Source of the DNA: Frankia nepalensis
Lineage (GTDB): Bacteria > Actinomycetota > Actinomycetes > Frankiales > Frankiaceae
DNA length: 64,000 nucleotides
Direction: 5' to 3'
NCBI RefSeq assembly: GCF_016786325.1
Contig: NZ_JADWYU010000198.1
Coordinates: 1 to 64,000, forward strand
The translations under genes and the position numbers were made by a program. The notes below the pieces were generated by a model. The model was not told the origin of the DNA, ran no database searches, and saw nothing but the letters and a program-made list of their open reading frames with translations. Shown one piece after another: positions 31,279-40,042 of this stretch. The first letter of the stretch is position 1; each line of letters starts with the position of its first letter.

Positions 31279-33459
31279 TCAGTTGGGCTGTGCCTGAGCG
31301 GGCGCGGGGCGAAGATCGGACACGGTCAGGGACGGGTCCTCCGGCTCGTGCAGGCCGTGGCGGGTGTAGAAGCGCCGCAGCGGCGCCGGCGCCCACCAGT
31401 TCGCGTTCCCGAGCAGGCGCATCGTGGCCGGCACGAGCAGCGCGCGGACGATCGTCGCGTCGACCAGCACGGCGATGAGCATCGCGACGCCGATCAGCTT
31501 GATGAACGTGATGCCCGAGACCGAGAACAGCCCGATCACGACCAGGATGAGGACCGCGGCGCTGGTGATGATCCGGCCGCTGCGCTGCAGGCCGATCGCG
31601 ACCGCCGTGGTGTTGTCGCCGGTGCGGTCGTATGCCTCGCGGATCCGGGACATCAGGAAGACCTCGTAGTCCGTCGACAGACCGAACACGATCGCGAGGA
31701 CGAGGATCGGCTGGGTGGCCTCCAGCGTCCCGGTGGGGGTGAAGTCCAGCAGGCCGGACAGGTGGCCGTCCTGGAAGATCAGGACCAGCGCGCCGAACGA
31801 GGCGCCGAGCGACAGGACGTTCATCACGATCGCCTTGATCGGCAGCACGACGGAGCCGAAGGCGAAGAACAGCAGGATGAACGTCGCGCCGACGATGATC
31901 AGTGCCATCCAGGGCAGCAGACTGGCGGTCGTGTGGAGCTGGTCGGCCAGTTCCGCGGTGAAGCCACCCACCAGCACCTCGCCGCCGGCCGGTGCCGCAA
32001 CGTCCCGGACCCGGCTCACCAGGTCCCGCGCCTGGCCGGCGATGGGGTCGCCGTCGTAGTTGACGGTGACCCGGGCGACCTCGCCGGCCTGCGCGGTGAC
32101 CGCGGCCGCGGTCACCCCGTCGACGCCGGCGACCGCGGCGACGTACCGGTCCAGCCCTCCCTGGTCGGGCGAGGTCACGATCGCCTCGATCGGCAGCTGG
32201 CTGTTCTGGACGAACTCGCGGTCGGAGACCTCGGAGACCACCCGGCTCTCGGTGCCCTCGGGAAGAACCCTGGGGTCCACGCCGCCGAACTCGACGCGCA
32301 GGAACGGCGACCCGGCGAGCAGCAGCACCGCGAGCACGCCGACCGCGTAGATGATCGGTCGCCGCATGATGCTGTGCGCGAGGCGGTACCAGAAGCCGCT
32401 CTCGACCTCGCCCGCCGGGTCGGCCGGCCGGCGGCGCGGCCACGGCACGGCGAGCGCGTCCACCCGCCTGCCGAGCACGCCGAGCACGGCGGGCAGCACG
32501 GTCAGCGCCGAGACCATCGCGACGAGCACGGCCGCCAGGCCGCCGAAGCCCATCGAGCGCAGGAACGTCATCGGGAAGATCAGCAGCCCGGCCAGCGACA
32601 CCGCGACGGTGACGCCGGAGACCGCGACGGTGTGGCCGGCGGTGGCCATGGTGCGCGCGACCGCTTCCTCGACGTCGCGCCCGCGGGCGATCTCCTCCCG
32701 GAATCGGCTGACCATGAACAGGCCGTAGTCGATCGCCAGGCCCAGCCCGAGGATCGTCACGAGGTTGACCGAGAAGACCGAGACGTCGGTCAGGTAGCTC
32801 AGCACCCGCAGCGCGGTGAACGCGCCGAGGATGGCCAGACCGCCGATCATGAGCGGCAGGCTCGCCGCGGCCACACCCCCGAAGACGAACACGAGCAGGA
32901 CCAGCAGGACGGGGATGGAGAGCATCTCGGCGCGGGCGATGTCCGCCGCCACCCGCTCGCCGATGTCGCGGCTGACCGCGGTGATGCCGCCCAGCTGCGT
33001 CTGGAGGCCGGGAGCGGCGAGCTCGTCCTCTATCTCCTTCAGCGCGTCGACGCGTTCTCCCTCCTCGCCGGCGAGCGTCAGCACCGCGTAGGTGGAGCGT
33101 CGGTCATGGCTGACCAGGGCGGGGCTGTTGTTCGTGCCCCAGTAGGTGATCGTCCTGGTCACCACGTCGTCGGGGAGCGCGTCCAGCGTCTCGGTCACCG
33201 CCCGCTCGTACGCCGGGTCGTCGACCGTCCGGTCCGGGCTGCGGTAGAGCACGACCAGGTCGTTCCCGGTCCGGCCGAGCGCCTCCTCGGCGCGCTCGAG
33301 CGCGCGGGAGCTCTCGCTGCCCGGGTCGTCGAACCCGCTGGTGGTCAACGCGCCGAACACCTGCGTGCCCCAGACGCCGCCGAACACGAAGAACGCGCCG
33401 GCAAGGCCGATCACCCACCACCGGCGACGGAACACCGTCCGCCCCAGCCGCTCGAACAT
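31279..33459 (-). CDS. MMPL/RND-family membrane exporter
   Basis: 726 residues with about twelve membrane helices in two repeats, each opening with a large external loop, as in MMPL and SecDF/RND transporters. Signatures include the GLGLAIDYGLFMVSRFREE motif in the first half and its mate FGLSTDYEVFLMSRIREAYD in the second, with the buried Asp-Tyr pairs used in proton coupling. Relatives export lipids, siderophores or drugs across the membrane. ATG 33459 has AGGGG about seven bases upstream. The length is typical for the short actinobacterial MMPLs without a C-terminal cytoplasmic domain. Cargo unknown; it stands alone between a SARP gene and a hydrolase. Confidence 0.93.
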   Translation of the reverse strand: MFERLGRTVFRRRWWVIGLAGAFFVFGGVWGTQVFGALTTSGFDDPGSESSRALERAEEALGRTGNDLVVLYRSPDRTVDDPAYERAVTETLDALPDDVVTRTITYWGTNNSPALVSHDRRSTYAVLTLAGEEGERVDALKEIEDELAAPGLQTQLGGITAVSRDIGERVAADIARAEMLSIPVLLVLLVFVFGGVAAASLPLMIGGLAILGAFTALRVLSYLTDVSVFSVNLVTILGLGLAIDYGLFMVSRFREEIARGRDVEEAVARTMATAGHTVAVSGVTVAVSLAGLLIFPMTFLRSMGFGGLAAVLVAMVSALTVLPAVLGVLGRRVDALAVPWPRRRPADPAGEVESGFWYRLAHSIMRRPIIYAVGVLAVLLLAGSPFLRVEFGGVDPRVLPEGTESRVVSEVSDREFVQNSQLPIEAIVTSPDQGGLDRYVAAVAGVDGVTAAAVTAQAGEVARVTVNYDGDPIAGQARDLVSRVRDVAAPAGGEVLVGGFTAELADQLHTTASLLPWMALIIVGATFILLFFAFGSVVLPIKAIVMNVLSLGASFGALVLIFQDGHLSGLLDFTPTGTLEATQPILVLAIVFGLSTDYEVFLMSRIREAYDRTGDNTTAVAIGLQRSGRIITSAAVLILVVIGLFSVSGITFIKLIGVAMLIAVLVDATIVRALLVPATMRLLGNANWWAPAPLRRFYTRHGLHEPEDPSLTVSDLRPAPAQAQPN

Positions 33460-33743
33460 CGCTGCCCCTCAGGAATTCCGCGCGACGGGTGGTCGCGATG
33501 TGGACACGGGACTTCAAGGCGAGTGAACGACGCGCCGTGCTCTGGAATACCGCCGCCTGTTCTCAGCGGTCGCGGCCCACTCGCTTCTGGCGACATTAGG
33601 GCGACGCTCTTGACGACGAGTGGATACCTGAGTGGATGCCTGGCGGAAGGCACGGCCACCCGGCACCACGGCACTACACAGATCGTCAACTCGCCGGTGG
33701 TGTAGTCGGGTCTCGTAGTTCCGACCAGGGGAGACCGAAGAGC

Positions 33744-34442
33744 ATGTCGCAGCCCACCATCGTCCTCGTCCACGGCGCCTTCGCCGACGCCTCGAGCTTC
33801 GCCAGGGTGATTCCCGAGCTGCTCGCCGACGGTCTCAAGGTTGTGGCACCGGCGGTGCCGAACCGCTCGCTCGTCGGCGACGCCGAATACCTCGGATCCG
33901 TCCTCGCGGCCATCGACGGCCCCGTCGTGCTCGTCGGCCACTCGTACGGCTGCGCGGTGGTCACCGTGGCCGGTGTCGCCGAGAACGTCAGGGCCCTGGT
34001 CTATCTCGCGGGCTTCGTCGTCGACGAGGACGAGGCCCTCGGCGAACTCCAGGGCCGCTTCCCCGACTCCGACCTGGCCCAGGCGCTCGATGCCACCCCC
34101 TTCCCGGGTGGCATCGATCTCTCGGTCGACCCCGAGAAGTTCCCGGCGGTCTTCGCCCACGACGTCGACCCGGCCCTCGCCGCCGTGCTCGCCGTGTCGC
34201 AGCGGCCGTTGTCCGCGGCGGCGTTCGGCGACAAGGCGCCCGCCGCCGCGTGGCGCACCAGGCCGGCGTGGGGCGTCGTGGCCGCCTCGGACCACACCAT
34301 CAACCCGGAGGTCCAGCGCTTCGGCTACCAGCGCGCGGGGGCCGACGTAGTCGAGGTGGACTCGTCACATCTGGTGATGCTTTCTCAGCCGGCGATCGTG
34401 GCCGACCTGATCAAGGGGGTCGTCAAGTCGGTGTCCGGGTGA
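33744..34442 (+). CDS. Alpha/beta hydrolase, small esterase-like
   Basis: 232 residues. The strand TIVLVHGAFADASSFARV, nucleophile elbow VGHSYG and late DSSHLVMLSQP (catalytic His) define an alpha/beta hydrolase of the salicylate esterase-like group. ATG 33744 is chosen (GGGGAG about ten bases upstream) over the longer frame from 33636, whose extra residues are unlike the family. It is a close cytoplasmic paralogue of the Tat-exported hydrolase at 22211-23005. It converges on the NicO gene with eight bases between the stops. The 280-bp upstream region contains a 12-bp tandem duplication (GAGTGGATACCT/GAGTGGATGCCT at 33618-33641) and a TTGACG nearby that may be part of its promoter. Confidence 0.9.
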   Translation: MSQPTIVLVHGAFADASSFARVIPELLADGLKVVAPAVPNRSLVGDAEYLGSVLAAIDGPVVLVGHSYGCAVVTVAGVAENVRALVYLAGFVVDEDEALGELQGRFPDSDLAQALDATPFPGGIDLSVDPEKFPAVFAHDVDPALAAVLAVSQRPLSAAAFGDKAPAAAWRTRPAWGVVAASDHTINPEVQRFGYQRAGADVVEVDSSHLVMLSQPAIVADLIKGVVKSVSG

Positions 34443-34450
34443 CCCGGCGA

Positions 34451-36409
34451 TCAGGCTGTCGGGGAAAGGCCGGCTCGCAGGACGAGGAAGGCGCCGACGG
34501 CGACCACCAGCAGGGCGCTCGCGACCGGGCCGACGGTGAGGGCCGCCGTCGCCAGCCGAGGCGCGACGCCGAACAGGCGACGCAGTAGCGGGCGCAGCGC
34601 GCGGTCGAGCAGATAGCCGACGCCGACGAGGGTCGCGGCCATGCCCAGGCCGTACGCGATCACGAGCAGCACGCCGAACCAGGCCCGGCCGAGCGCGGTC
34701 GCGCCGAGCAGCACCACCACCGCCGAGGGCGTCGGCACCATCCCGCCGGCGAGGCCGGTCAGCAGGAGGGCACGGGACCGGGGCGCGGCCTGGCCGGCGG
34801 CCACCAGCGGCGCGTGGCTGTGCCACCGGCCGCCGTGCCGATGGCGGTGGCCGTCGTGATCGTGCCCGTGACGATGTCCATGGTCATGTCCGTGGTCATG
34901 TCCGTGGTCATGACCGTGCCCGCGGCCATGACGCGCCTCGTCGCCGTCCCCGTGGCTGTGACCGTGACCGTGACCGTGGCTGTGCTCGTTCTCGTGCTCG
35001 TGGCTGTGCTCGTTACCGTGATCGCCGCCATGACCGTGATCGCCGCCATGACCGTGGTCGTGACCAGGGCCGTTGCCGTGACCGTGGTCGCGGTCGTGGT
35101 GATCACCCTGATCGCGATCGCGACTGTGATCATGATGGTGGTCATGGTCATGGTCATGGTCGTGATGGTGGTCGTGACCGTGATCGTGATGCGGACGGAG
35201 CAGGGCGGCGAGGCGGTAGGGCGAGTCAGCGGCGAGACGCGCGCGCAGCATGCTGACGCCGAGGCCGACCAGCAGCAGGCCGCTGGCGGCGCCGAGCCAC
35301 GGGTAGAGGCGCTCGGGCGCGAGTCCCGCCGACGCCGACAGGACGAGCGCCAGCAGGAACACCCCGATGGTGTGCGTCAGCGTGACGGCGCCGGCCATCG
35401 CGGCTAGCTGTCGGCGGGTCGCCGAGCCGCCCACGATCGTCGCGGCCATCACCGTCTTGCCGTGCCCGGGCGCGAAGGCGTGCGCCGCGCCGAGGCCGAC
35501 GGCGACGACCAGGGCAACCGCCGCGGCGCCGACCGTCAGCGCCGAGCCGGGGGCGACCAGGCTGGTGAACCGGCCGGTCAGCCCGCCCGTGCCCGGGCGG
35601 GCGGCGAGCTGGCCGTCGCCGCCCGGGCCCGCGGCGTCCGTCCCCGCGGCGTCCGAGCCCGCGGCGTCGCCCGGGACGCCAGGCAGCGGGTCCGCGGCGG
35701 CCGGGCCACCGGGGCGGGCGCGCAGCGACGCGCGGGTGACGTCGGCGCCGCCGGCGAGCGGGTCGGCCGGGTAGGCGGTGAGCAGCGCGCTCGCGGACGC
35801 CGCCGGGACGTCCGAGCTGACCAGCGTGGCGCCGTCGCCGACGGCGACGGTCTCCCGCCAGCCGGACCGGTCGGTGTAGGAGCGCAGCTCGTAGGCGACG
35901 TCCGAGCCGTCGTCGGCCACGAGCCCTGGCGTGACAGCCGTGGCGTACCTGCAGACCAGCCGCGTCGTCGCCAGGCCGCCCTGGCCCGGCGGGAAGGTGA
36001 GCGCTCCACCGGTGGCCGCGAGCGCGGCGGGCCGGCCGTCGACGGTCAGCGCCACCTCGCCGGCGACGCGGGCGCACGCCCGGTCACGCCAGGCCTCCGG
36101 CCCGGCCGCGTCGATCTCGGGGCGCAGCTGGGTCGCCGGGATCTCGGCGAAGTCCACCACCACGTCGAGGCGGACCCGGTCGGGCGCCACTCGCAGCACG
36201 CCCGCGGTGTTCACGGTGAAGCTGCCGAGCGGGTGGGCCGCGGCGACCCCGGCCGTCACGAGCAGGAACAGGCCGACGAACCCGAGGAGCACCGCGACGC
36301 GGCGCCGGCCGTGACGCCGCCGCGACGCGCCAAGCGGGTGGGACGGGCTGGGCACGGCGGGCACGGCGCGCACGGCGGGCGGCCGGGTGGCGCGGGAGCG
36401 GGCGGTCAC
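34451..36409 (-). CDS. NicO/RcnA-type nickel-cobalt transporter with signal domain and His-rich loop
   Basis: 652 residues. A basic N-terminus with a membrane segment or signal (RRRVAVLLGFVGLFLLVTAG) is followed by an external domain starting HPLGSFTVNTAG, then the transporter. The NicO motif AHAFAPGHGKTVMA with a following THTIGVFLLALVL lies in the first membrane bundle. Residues about 406-540 form a loop dominated by His, Asp and Gly, a strong metal-binding region, before a second bundle with GLAGGMVPTPSAVVVLLGA. Transport of nickel or cobalt is the family role; direction is uncertain. GTG 36409 overlaps the TPR gene's stop (GTGA), so it is coupled to it. Nickel would serve urease or hydrogenase. 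Confidence 0.88.
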   Translation of the reverse strand: MTARSRATRPPAVRAVPAVPSPSHPLGASRRRHGRRRVAVLLGFVGLFLLVTAGVAAAHPLGSFTVNTAGVLRVAPDRVRLDVVVDFAEIPATQLRPEIDAAGPEAWRDRACARVAGEVALTVDGRPAALAATGGALTFPPGQGGLATTRLVCRYATAVTPGLVADDGSDVAYELRSYTDRSGWRETVAVGDGATLVSSDVPAASASALLTAYPADPLAGGADVTRASLRARPGGPAAADPLPGVPGDAAGSDAAGTDAAGPGGDGQLAARPGTGGLTGRFTSLVAPGSALTVGAAAVALVVAVGLGAAHAFAPGHGKTVMAATIVGGSATRRQLAAMAGAVTLTHTIGVFLLALVLSASAGLAPERLYPWLGAASGLLLVGLGVSMLRARLAADSPYRLAALLRPHHDHGHDHHHDHDHDHDHHHDHSRDRDQGDHHDRDHGHGNGPGHDHGHGGDHGHGGDHGNEHSHEHENEHSHGHGHGHSHGDGDEARHGRGHGHDHGHDHGHDHGHRHGHDHDGHRHRHGGRWHSHAPLVAAGQAAPRSRALLLTGLAGGMVPTPSAVVVLLGATALGRAWFGVLLVIAYGLGMAATLVGVGYLLDRALRPLLRRLFGVAPRLATAALTVGPVASALLVVAVGAFLVLRAGLSPTA

Positions 36410-37917
36410 CGGGCACCTCCCACCGGGCGCACGGCGTCGAGCGATCCCAGCAGGTTCCGGGCGAGCGGGGCGTGCAGCGGCGAGAAGGCCGGGTCGAGCG
36501 CGAGCGCGGCCCGCAGGTTCGCGACGGCCGCGTCGGACTGGCCGAGCGCCGCCTCGATGACGCCGAGGTGGTAGCGGAACAACGCCCTCGGGGTGCCCAG
36601 CGCGACCGCCGCCCGCGCGTACTCGAGCGCCTCGGCGTCGCGGCCGAGGCGGTGCAGCGCCCAGGCCTGCGCGTCGTCGACGAACACGCCGCCGCGGCGC
36701 TGCCGGGCGTCCGTGACCGCCGCGAGCGCCGCCTCGGGATCGCCGTGGTCGGCCTCGAACAGCGCGAGCTCCACGTCGACGTCCACGCCCTGCGCGCGCA
36801 GCAGTCCCGCGGCCGACCGGGCGAGCGCGTACTGCTGGTCCGCCTCCGGCTGCCGGCCGACCGCCGCCAGCAGCTCCCCGTACTCGATGACCAGGGCCGG
36901 CTGCGGCGAGCGGCCGGTGGCGGTCCGGTAGTCGGCGAGCGCCGCGTCGACCAGTCCCTGGGCCGCGGCGACCCTGGCCCGGCCCGCGAGCAGCGCCGGG
37001 CTGGTCGGGTCGGCGACGAGCCCGCGGCGGAACGCCTCCTCGGCACCGGTCAGGTCGCCCGTGTCACGCGCCAGCTCGCCGAGGTGCAGCCAGGCGAACG
37101 CGACGTCGGCCGGCGAGGAGGCATCGGCCAGCACCCGGTTCAGCGCCTCGCGGGCCGGTTCGACCTCGCCGCGCAGCTCGAACGCGTACGACGCCCTGGC
37201 CAGCGAGGACACGTCCGGGCGCAGGTCGACCATCCGCTGGACCGCGAGCCACGCCTCCGGATAACGGCCCAGCTCGACGAGCGCGTCGGCCCGTACGCCG
37301 TGCGCGGGCGCGCTGTACTCGTTGACGGCGATCGCGGCGTCGGCGAGGCGCAGCGCCGCCGGGAAGTCGTGCCGGGCCGCGGCGAGCGCCGCCTGACCGG
37401 CCAGCGCGAGGTCGTTGCCGTCCGGGTGGATCTCCAGCGAGCGGGCGAGGGCGATCTCGGCACGCGGGTAGGCCGTCGGGTCGCCGGTGATCCGGGCCTG
37501 CTCGACGTAGGCGCCGCCGAGCGCCGCCCAGCCGGGCCAGTCCCCCGGCACCTGGCGCAGCCGCGCGGTCAGGCCGTCGATCTGCTGACCGATCCGGGTG
37601 GCCGGCGTGGGCGGCGGCTGCGCGGCCGCGGCCGAGCCGGCCGGCTGGCCGCCGCCGGTTCCCGTGCCCACGCCGAGCACGAGCGCTGCCGCCGCCGTCG
37701 CGGCCAGCACGGCGACGGTGACCAGCGCGCCCGCCGCCCGCGACCGGCGCGAGCCCGGCAGCCGCCGCCACCCGATCCGGCCATAGCGCTCGAGGGGCCT
37801 CTGGAGGCGCGAAAGAAGAGCACTCCCGCGTCTCCCCCGGCCATACCGGCCAAGGGGCCTCCGGAGACGCGAAGGAAGAACATTTTCGCGTCTCCGCTGG
37901 CCGGGTGGTCGTCCCAT
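36406..37917 (-). CDS. Membrane-anchored TPR protein
   Basis: 503 residues. ATG 37917 has AAGGGG six bases upstream. The first 55 residues are highly basic and include a 20-residue direct repeat coded by the 60-bp DNA repeat (RLRRPLGRYGR / RLQRPLERYGR). A single membrane helix follows (GALVTVAVLAATAAAALVLG), then about ten TPR helix pairs outside or at the membrane (AEIALARSLEIHPDGNDLAL, AVANLRAALALDPAFSPLHA). TPR arrays hold protein partners. It is translationally coupled to the metal transporter and divergent from DUF4331, so the three probably act together, perhaps in metal-linked envelope processes; the function is inferred only from context. Confidence 0.82.
   Translation of the reverse strand: MGRPPGQRRRENVLPSRLRRPLGRYGRGRRGSALLSRLQRPLERYGRIGWRRLPGSRRSRAAGALVTVAVLAATAAAALVLGVGTGTGGGQPAGSAAAAQPPPTPATRIGQQIDGLTARLRQVPGDWPGWAALGGAYVEQARITGDPTAYPRAEIALARSLEIHPDGNDLALAGQAALAAARHDFPAALRLADAAIAVNEYSAPAHGVRADALVELGRYPEAWLAVQRMVDLRPDVSSLARASYAFELRGEVEPAREALNRVLADASSPADVAFAWLHLGELARDTGDLTGAEEAFRRGLVADPTSPALLAGRARVAAAQGLVDAALADYRTATGRSPQPALVIEYGELLAAVGRQPEADQQYALARSAAGLLRAQGVDVDVELALFEADHGDPEAALAAVTDARQRRGGVFVDDAQAWALHRLGRDAEALEYARAAVALGTPRALFRYHLGVIEAALGQSDAAVANLRAALALDPAFSPLHAPLARNLLGSLDAVRPVGGAR
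37778..37897. repeat. Two tandem 60-bp units, each with an internal hairpin, inside the TPR gene
   Basis: Units 37778-37837 and 37838-37897 begin CGGCCATA and share AGGGGCCT, GCGAA(A/G)GAAGA and CGCGTCTCC. Unit 2 has an 11-bp perfect inverted repeat (37863-37873 with 37885-37895); unit 1 has a 9-bp version with one wobble. The period is a multiple of three, so the coding frame of the TPR protein is kept. Confidence 0.8.
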
Positions 37918-38057
37918 GGCTCGCCCCTTGACGTCCGCTGCCGCGGGCGGGCCCGGACTTCCCGGGCGGCCCGCCGGCGGTCTCCGACGGTCTGACGAGC
38001 GGGCTTCGGAGCCGGGCGTCGCGCGGACTGGTCACGAAACGGAATTGGTCGAGCGCG

Positions 38058-38085
38058 GGAGGTGTCGGCAGGGCGACACACCTCC
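38058..38085. promoter_or_regulatory. Candidate operator between TPR and DUF4331 genes
   Basis: GGAGGTGT (38058-38065) and ACACCTCC (38078-38085) are perfect inverted repeats spaced by twelve bases, in the 267-bp gap between divergent genes. The half-site spacing (20 bp centre to centre, about two turns) suits a dimeric regulator. GGAATT at 38041 followed by GTC could be an ECF-type promoter but is weak. Confidence 0.35.
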
Positions 38086-38184
38086 GCCACGCCGTCGGCA
38101 CCCATCCGCCGGGCGGTCGGCGGCGAACCCACCCGTGCCAGGGCCGGCGATGGGCCGGCCCGCGCGACACAGCGAGGTGATCTC

Positions 38185-39645
38185 GTGCATCGACACCCGG
38201 TTGTCCGCCCCGAGGCGGACGCCCCCGAGCCACGGACGCGGCCCCAGCCCCGCCGCCGGCGGCGGGGGGCCACCGCCGTCACGGCGCTGGTCCTCGGCGC
38301 CGCCGCGGCCGTGGCGGGGACCCCGCTCGCCGGGAACGCGTCCTCCCACCGGGAGGCACCGCTGATCGCGGGCGACCCGACCGTGGACAACACCGACACC
38401 TACGCGTTCGTCAGCCCGGACGCGCCGGACACGGTGACGCTGGTCGCCAACTGGTCGCCGTTCTCGGAGCCGGCCGGCGGCCCGAACTTCTTCCCGTTCG
38501 CGACCGACGCCCGCTACAACCTGCACGTCGACGCGGACGGCGACGCGAAGGCCGACCTCACCTACCGGTGGACCTTCACGTCCAACTACAAGAACCAGAA
38601 CACGTTCTTGTACAACACCAACCAGGTCACGGCGCTCGACGATCCCGACCTGAACTTCACTCAGACCTACAAGCTGGAGCTGGTCCGCGGCCTGCAGACC
38701 ACGGTGCTGGCCGACAACGTGCCGGTGGCGCCGTCGAACGTCGGTGTCGCCTCGATGCCGGACTACCCGAAGCTGCGGGCTGACGCGGTGCGTACCCTGC
38801 CCGGTGGTCTGAAGTCGTTCGCCGGCCAGGCCGACGATCCCTTCTTCCTCGATCTTCGGGTCTTCGACCTGCTCTACGGCGGCAACGCCTCCGAGATCGG
38901 GCAGGACACCCTGCGCGGGTACAACGTGAACTCGATCGTGCTGCAGGTGCCGAAGCAGGAGCTGGCACTGAACAAGGACCCGGCCCGCAACCCGGTGATC
39001 GGGGTCTGGAGCACCACCGATCGGCGCAGCCTGCGTCTCCTGCCAGGGACCGGCGGCGACGGCCAGCCGCTCAACTCCGGCGGCTGGTCGCAGGTGTCCC
39101 GACTCGGCTCACCGCTCGTCAACGAGGTGGTGCTCCCGGTCGGCCAGAAGGACCGGTTCAACAACTCCAACCCGGACCGTGACGCCCAGTTCCTGCGTTA
39201 TGTCACCAACCCGGAGCTGCCCAAGCTGATCCAGGCCATCTACAACATCCCGGCGCCCGCGGAGCCGCGCAACGACCTGGTGGCCGCCTTCCTCACCGGC
39301 GTCTCCAAGGCGAACCTCGGGGTGGACCTGAACGCGCACACCCTCAACCAGGACGCCAGGAAGGACAAGATCATCCCCTACGAGGGACTGCGGCTGAACA
39401 TGTCGATCGCGCCGACGATGACTCCGAACAGGCTCGGCGTGGTCGGCGGTGACACCGCCGGCTTCCCGAACGGCCGCCGGCTCACCGACGACGTCGTCGA
39501 CATCGAGCTGCAGGCGGTCCAGGGCGTCCTGCTGCCGAACCCGCCGCCGGCGGCGAAGGCACTGGGCGACGCGGTGGACGCGAACGACGTCCACTTCCAG
39601 CACATGTTCCCCTACGTCGCCCTGCCCACCCCCGGTTCCCGCTGA
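38185..39645 (+). CDS. Secreted DUF4331 family protein
   Basis: 486 residues. GTG 38185 is preferred because GAGG lies seven bases upstream and it directly precedes a signal peptide: an Arg-rich stretch (PRRRRRGA), hydrophobic TAVTALVLGAAAAVAGTPLA, then ASSHREAPLIAGDPTVDNTD, the start of the DUF4331 domain. The whole remainder is DUF4331 (NWSPFSEPAGGPNFFPF, YRWTFTSNYKNQNTFLYNT), a secreted beta-rich family of unknown function. Two or three regions read like a duplicated jelly-roll, but I cannot confirm that. It is divergent from the coupled TPR-NicO pair. Its conserved SHREAP start near the mature N-terminus is typical of family members. Confidence 0.9.
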   Translation: MHRHPVVRPEADAPEPRTRPQPRRRRRGATAVTALVLGAAAAVAGTPLAGNASSHREAPLIAGDPTVDNTDTYAFVSPDAPDTVTLVANWSPFSEPAGGPNFFPFATDARYNLHVDADGDAKADLTYRWTFTSNYKNQNTFLYNTNQVTALDDPDLNFTQTYKLELVRGLQTTVLADNVPVAPSNVGVASMPDYPKLRADAVRTLPGGLKSFAGQADDPFFLDLRVFDLLYGGNASEIGQDTLRGYNVNSIVLQVPKQELALNKDPARNPVIGVWSTTDRRSLRLLPGTGGDGQPLNSGGWSQVSRLGSPLVNEVVLPVGQKDRFNNSNPDRDAQFLRYVTNPELPKLIQAIYNIPAPAEPRNDLVAAFLTGVSKANLGVDLNAHTLNQDARKDKIIPYEGLRLNMSIAPTMTPNRLGVVGGDTAGFPNGRRLTDDVVDIELQAVQGVLLPNPPPAAKALGDAVDANDVHFQHMFPYVALPTPGSR

Positions 39646-39719
39646 CCGGCACCACCACATCCAGGGCGACGCGCGCCTGACCGCGTAAGCCACGGGACAA
39701 CCCGACCCACCGGGCCGGC

Positions 39720-39782
39720 GTCGTGTCTGACCGACCAGGCCGCGTCATGTCTGACCGACCAGGCCGGCGTCGTGTCTGACCC
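39720..39782. repeat. Short tandem repeat (24-25 bp, two full copies and a partial)
   Basis: GTCGTGTCTGACCGACCAGG (39720-) recurs at 39744 with one change and again partially at 39769. It lies in the 163-bp gap between the convergent DUF4331 and DUF4287 genes. No coding function is apparent. Confidence 0.8.
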
Positions 39783-39808
39783 GCCGGCGCCGACGGGCAC
39801 CGGCCCGG

Positions 39809-40042
39809 TCAGGCCCCCTCGGCGAGGGTGTCCGCGACGAGGGCGTTCGCGTGGCCGTGGCCGAGGCCGTGCTCGGTCTTGAGCCAGTTGACCAGCTCCA
39901 TGTGCCTGGTGAGGTCGCTGGCGCGGATGATCTCCTTCCACTCGGCGACGGGCCGGCCGTACTTCTTCTCGATCGACGGGAAGTAGGACGCCGGCCCCTT
40001 GACCTTCGCGGCGGCGGGGGCGCTGGTCCTCGTGGTCGTCAT
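39809..40042 (-). CDS. DUF4287 domain protein
   Basis: A 77-residue protein almost wholly made of the DUF4287 domain: GPASYFPSIEKKYGRPVAEW, then KEIIRAS, followed by HMELVNWLKTEHGLGHGHAN, then ALVADTL. The family is small, soluble, helical and of unknown function; it also occurs fused to DUF5655. ATG 40042 has AGGAG seven bases upstream. The frame extends further upstream with an ATG at 40165 (AGGAGG about ten bases before it), which would add 41 residues rich in Arg, Ser and Glu; I prefer the shorter form because the domain begins right after it. No partner gene on the same strand. Confidence 0.8.
   Translation of the reverse strand: MTTTRTSAPAAAKVKGPASYFPSIEKKYGRPVAEWKEIIRASDLTRHMELVNWLKTEHGLGHGHANALVADTLAEGA

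Noticed and set aside
31348-33705. A 785-codon plus-strand frame antisense to MMPL.
   Set aside because: Asp/His/Arg-rich translation is typical of antisense to membrane-protein codons; no start signal.
34814-35407. A very hydrophobic plus-strand frame that looks like a Val/Met-rich membrane protein.
   Set aside because: It is the complement of the His/Asp/Gly-rich loop of the NicO gene: CAY codons read backwards give Val and Met.
38041-38066. ECF-type promoter GGAATT...GTC upstream of DUF4331.
   Set aside because: The -35 is GGAATT rather than GGAAC and the -10 is only GTC; chance matches of this quality are frequent.
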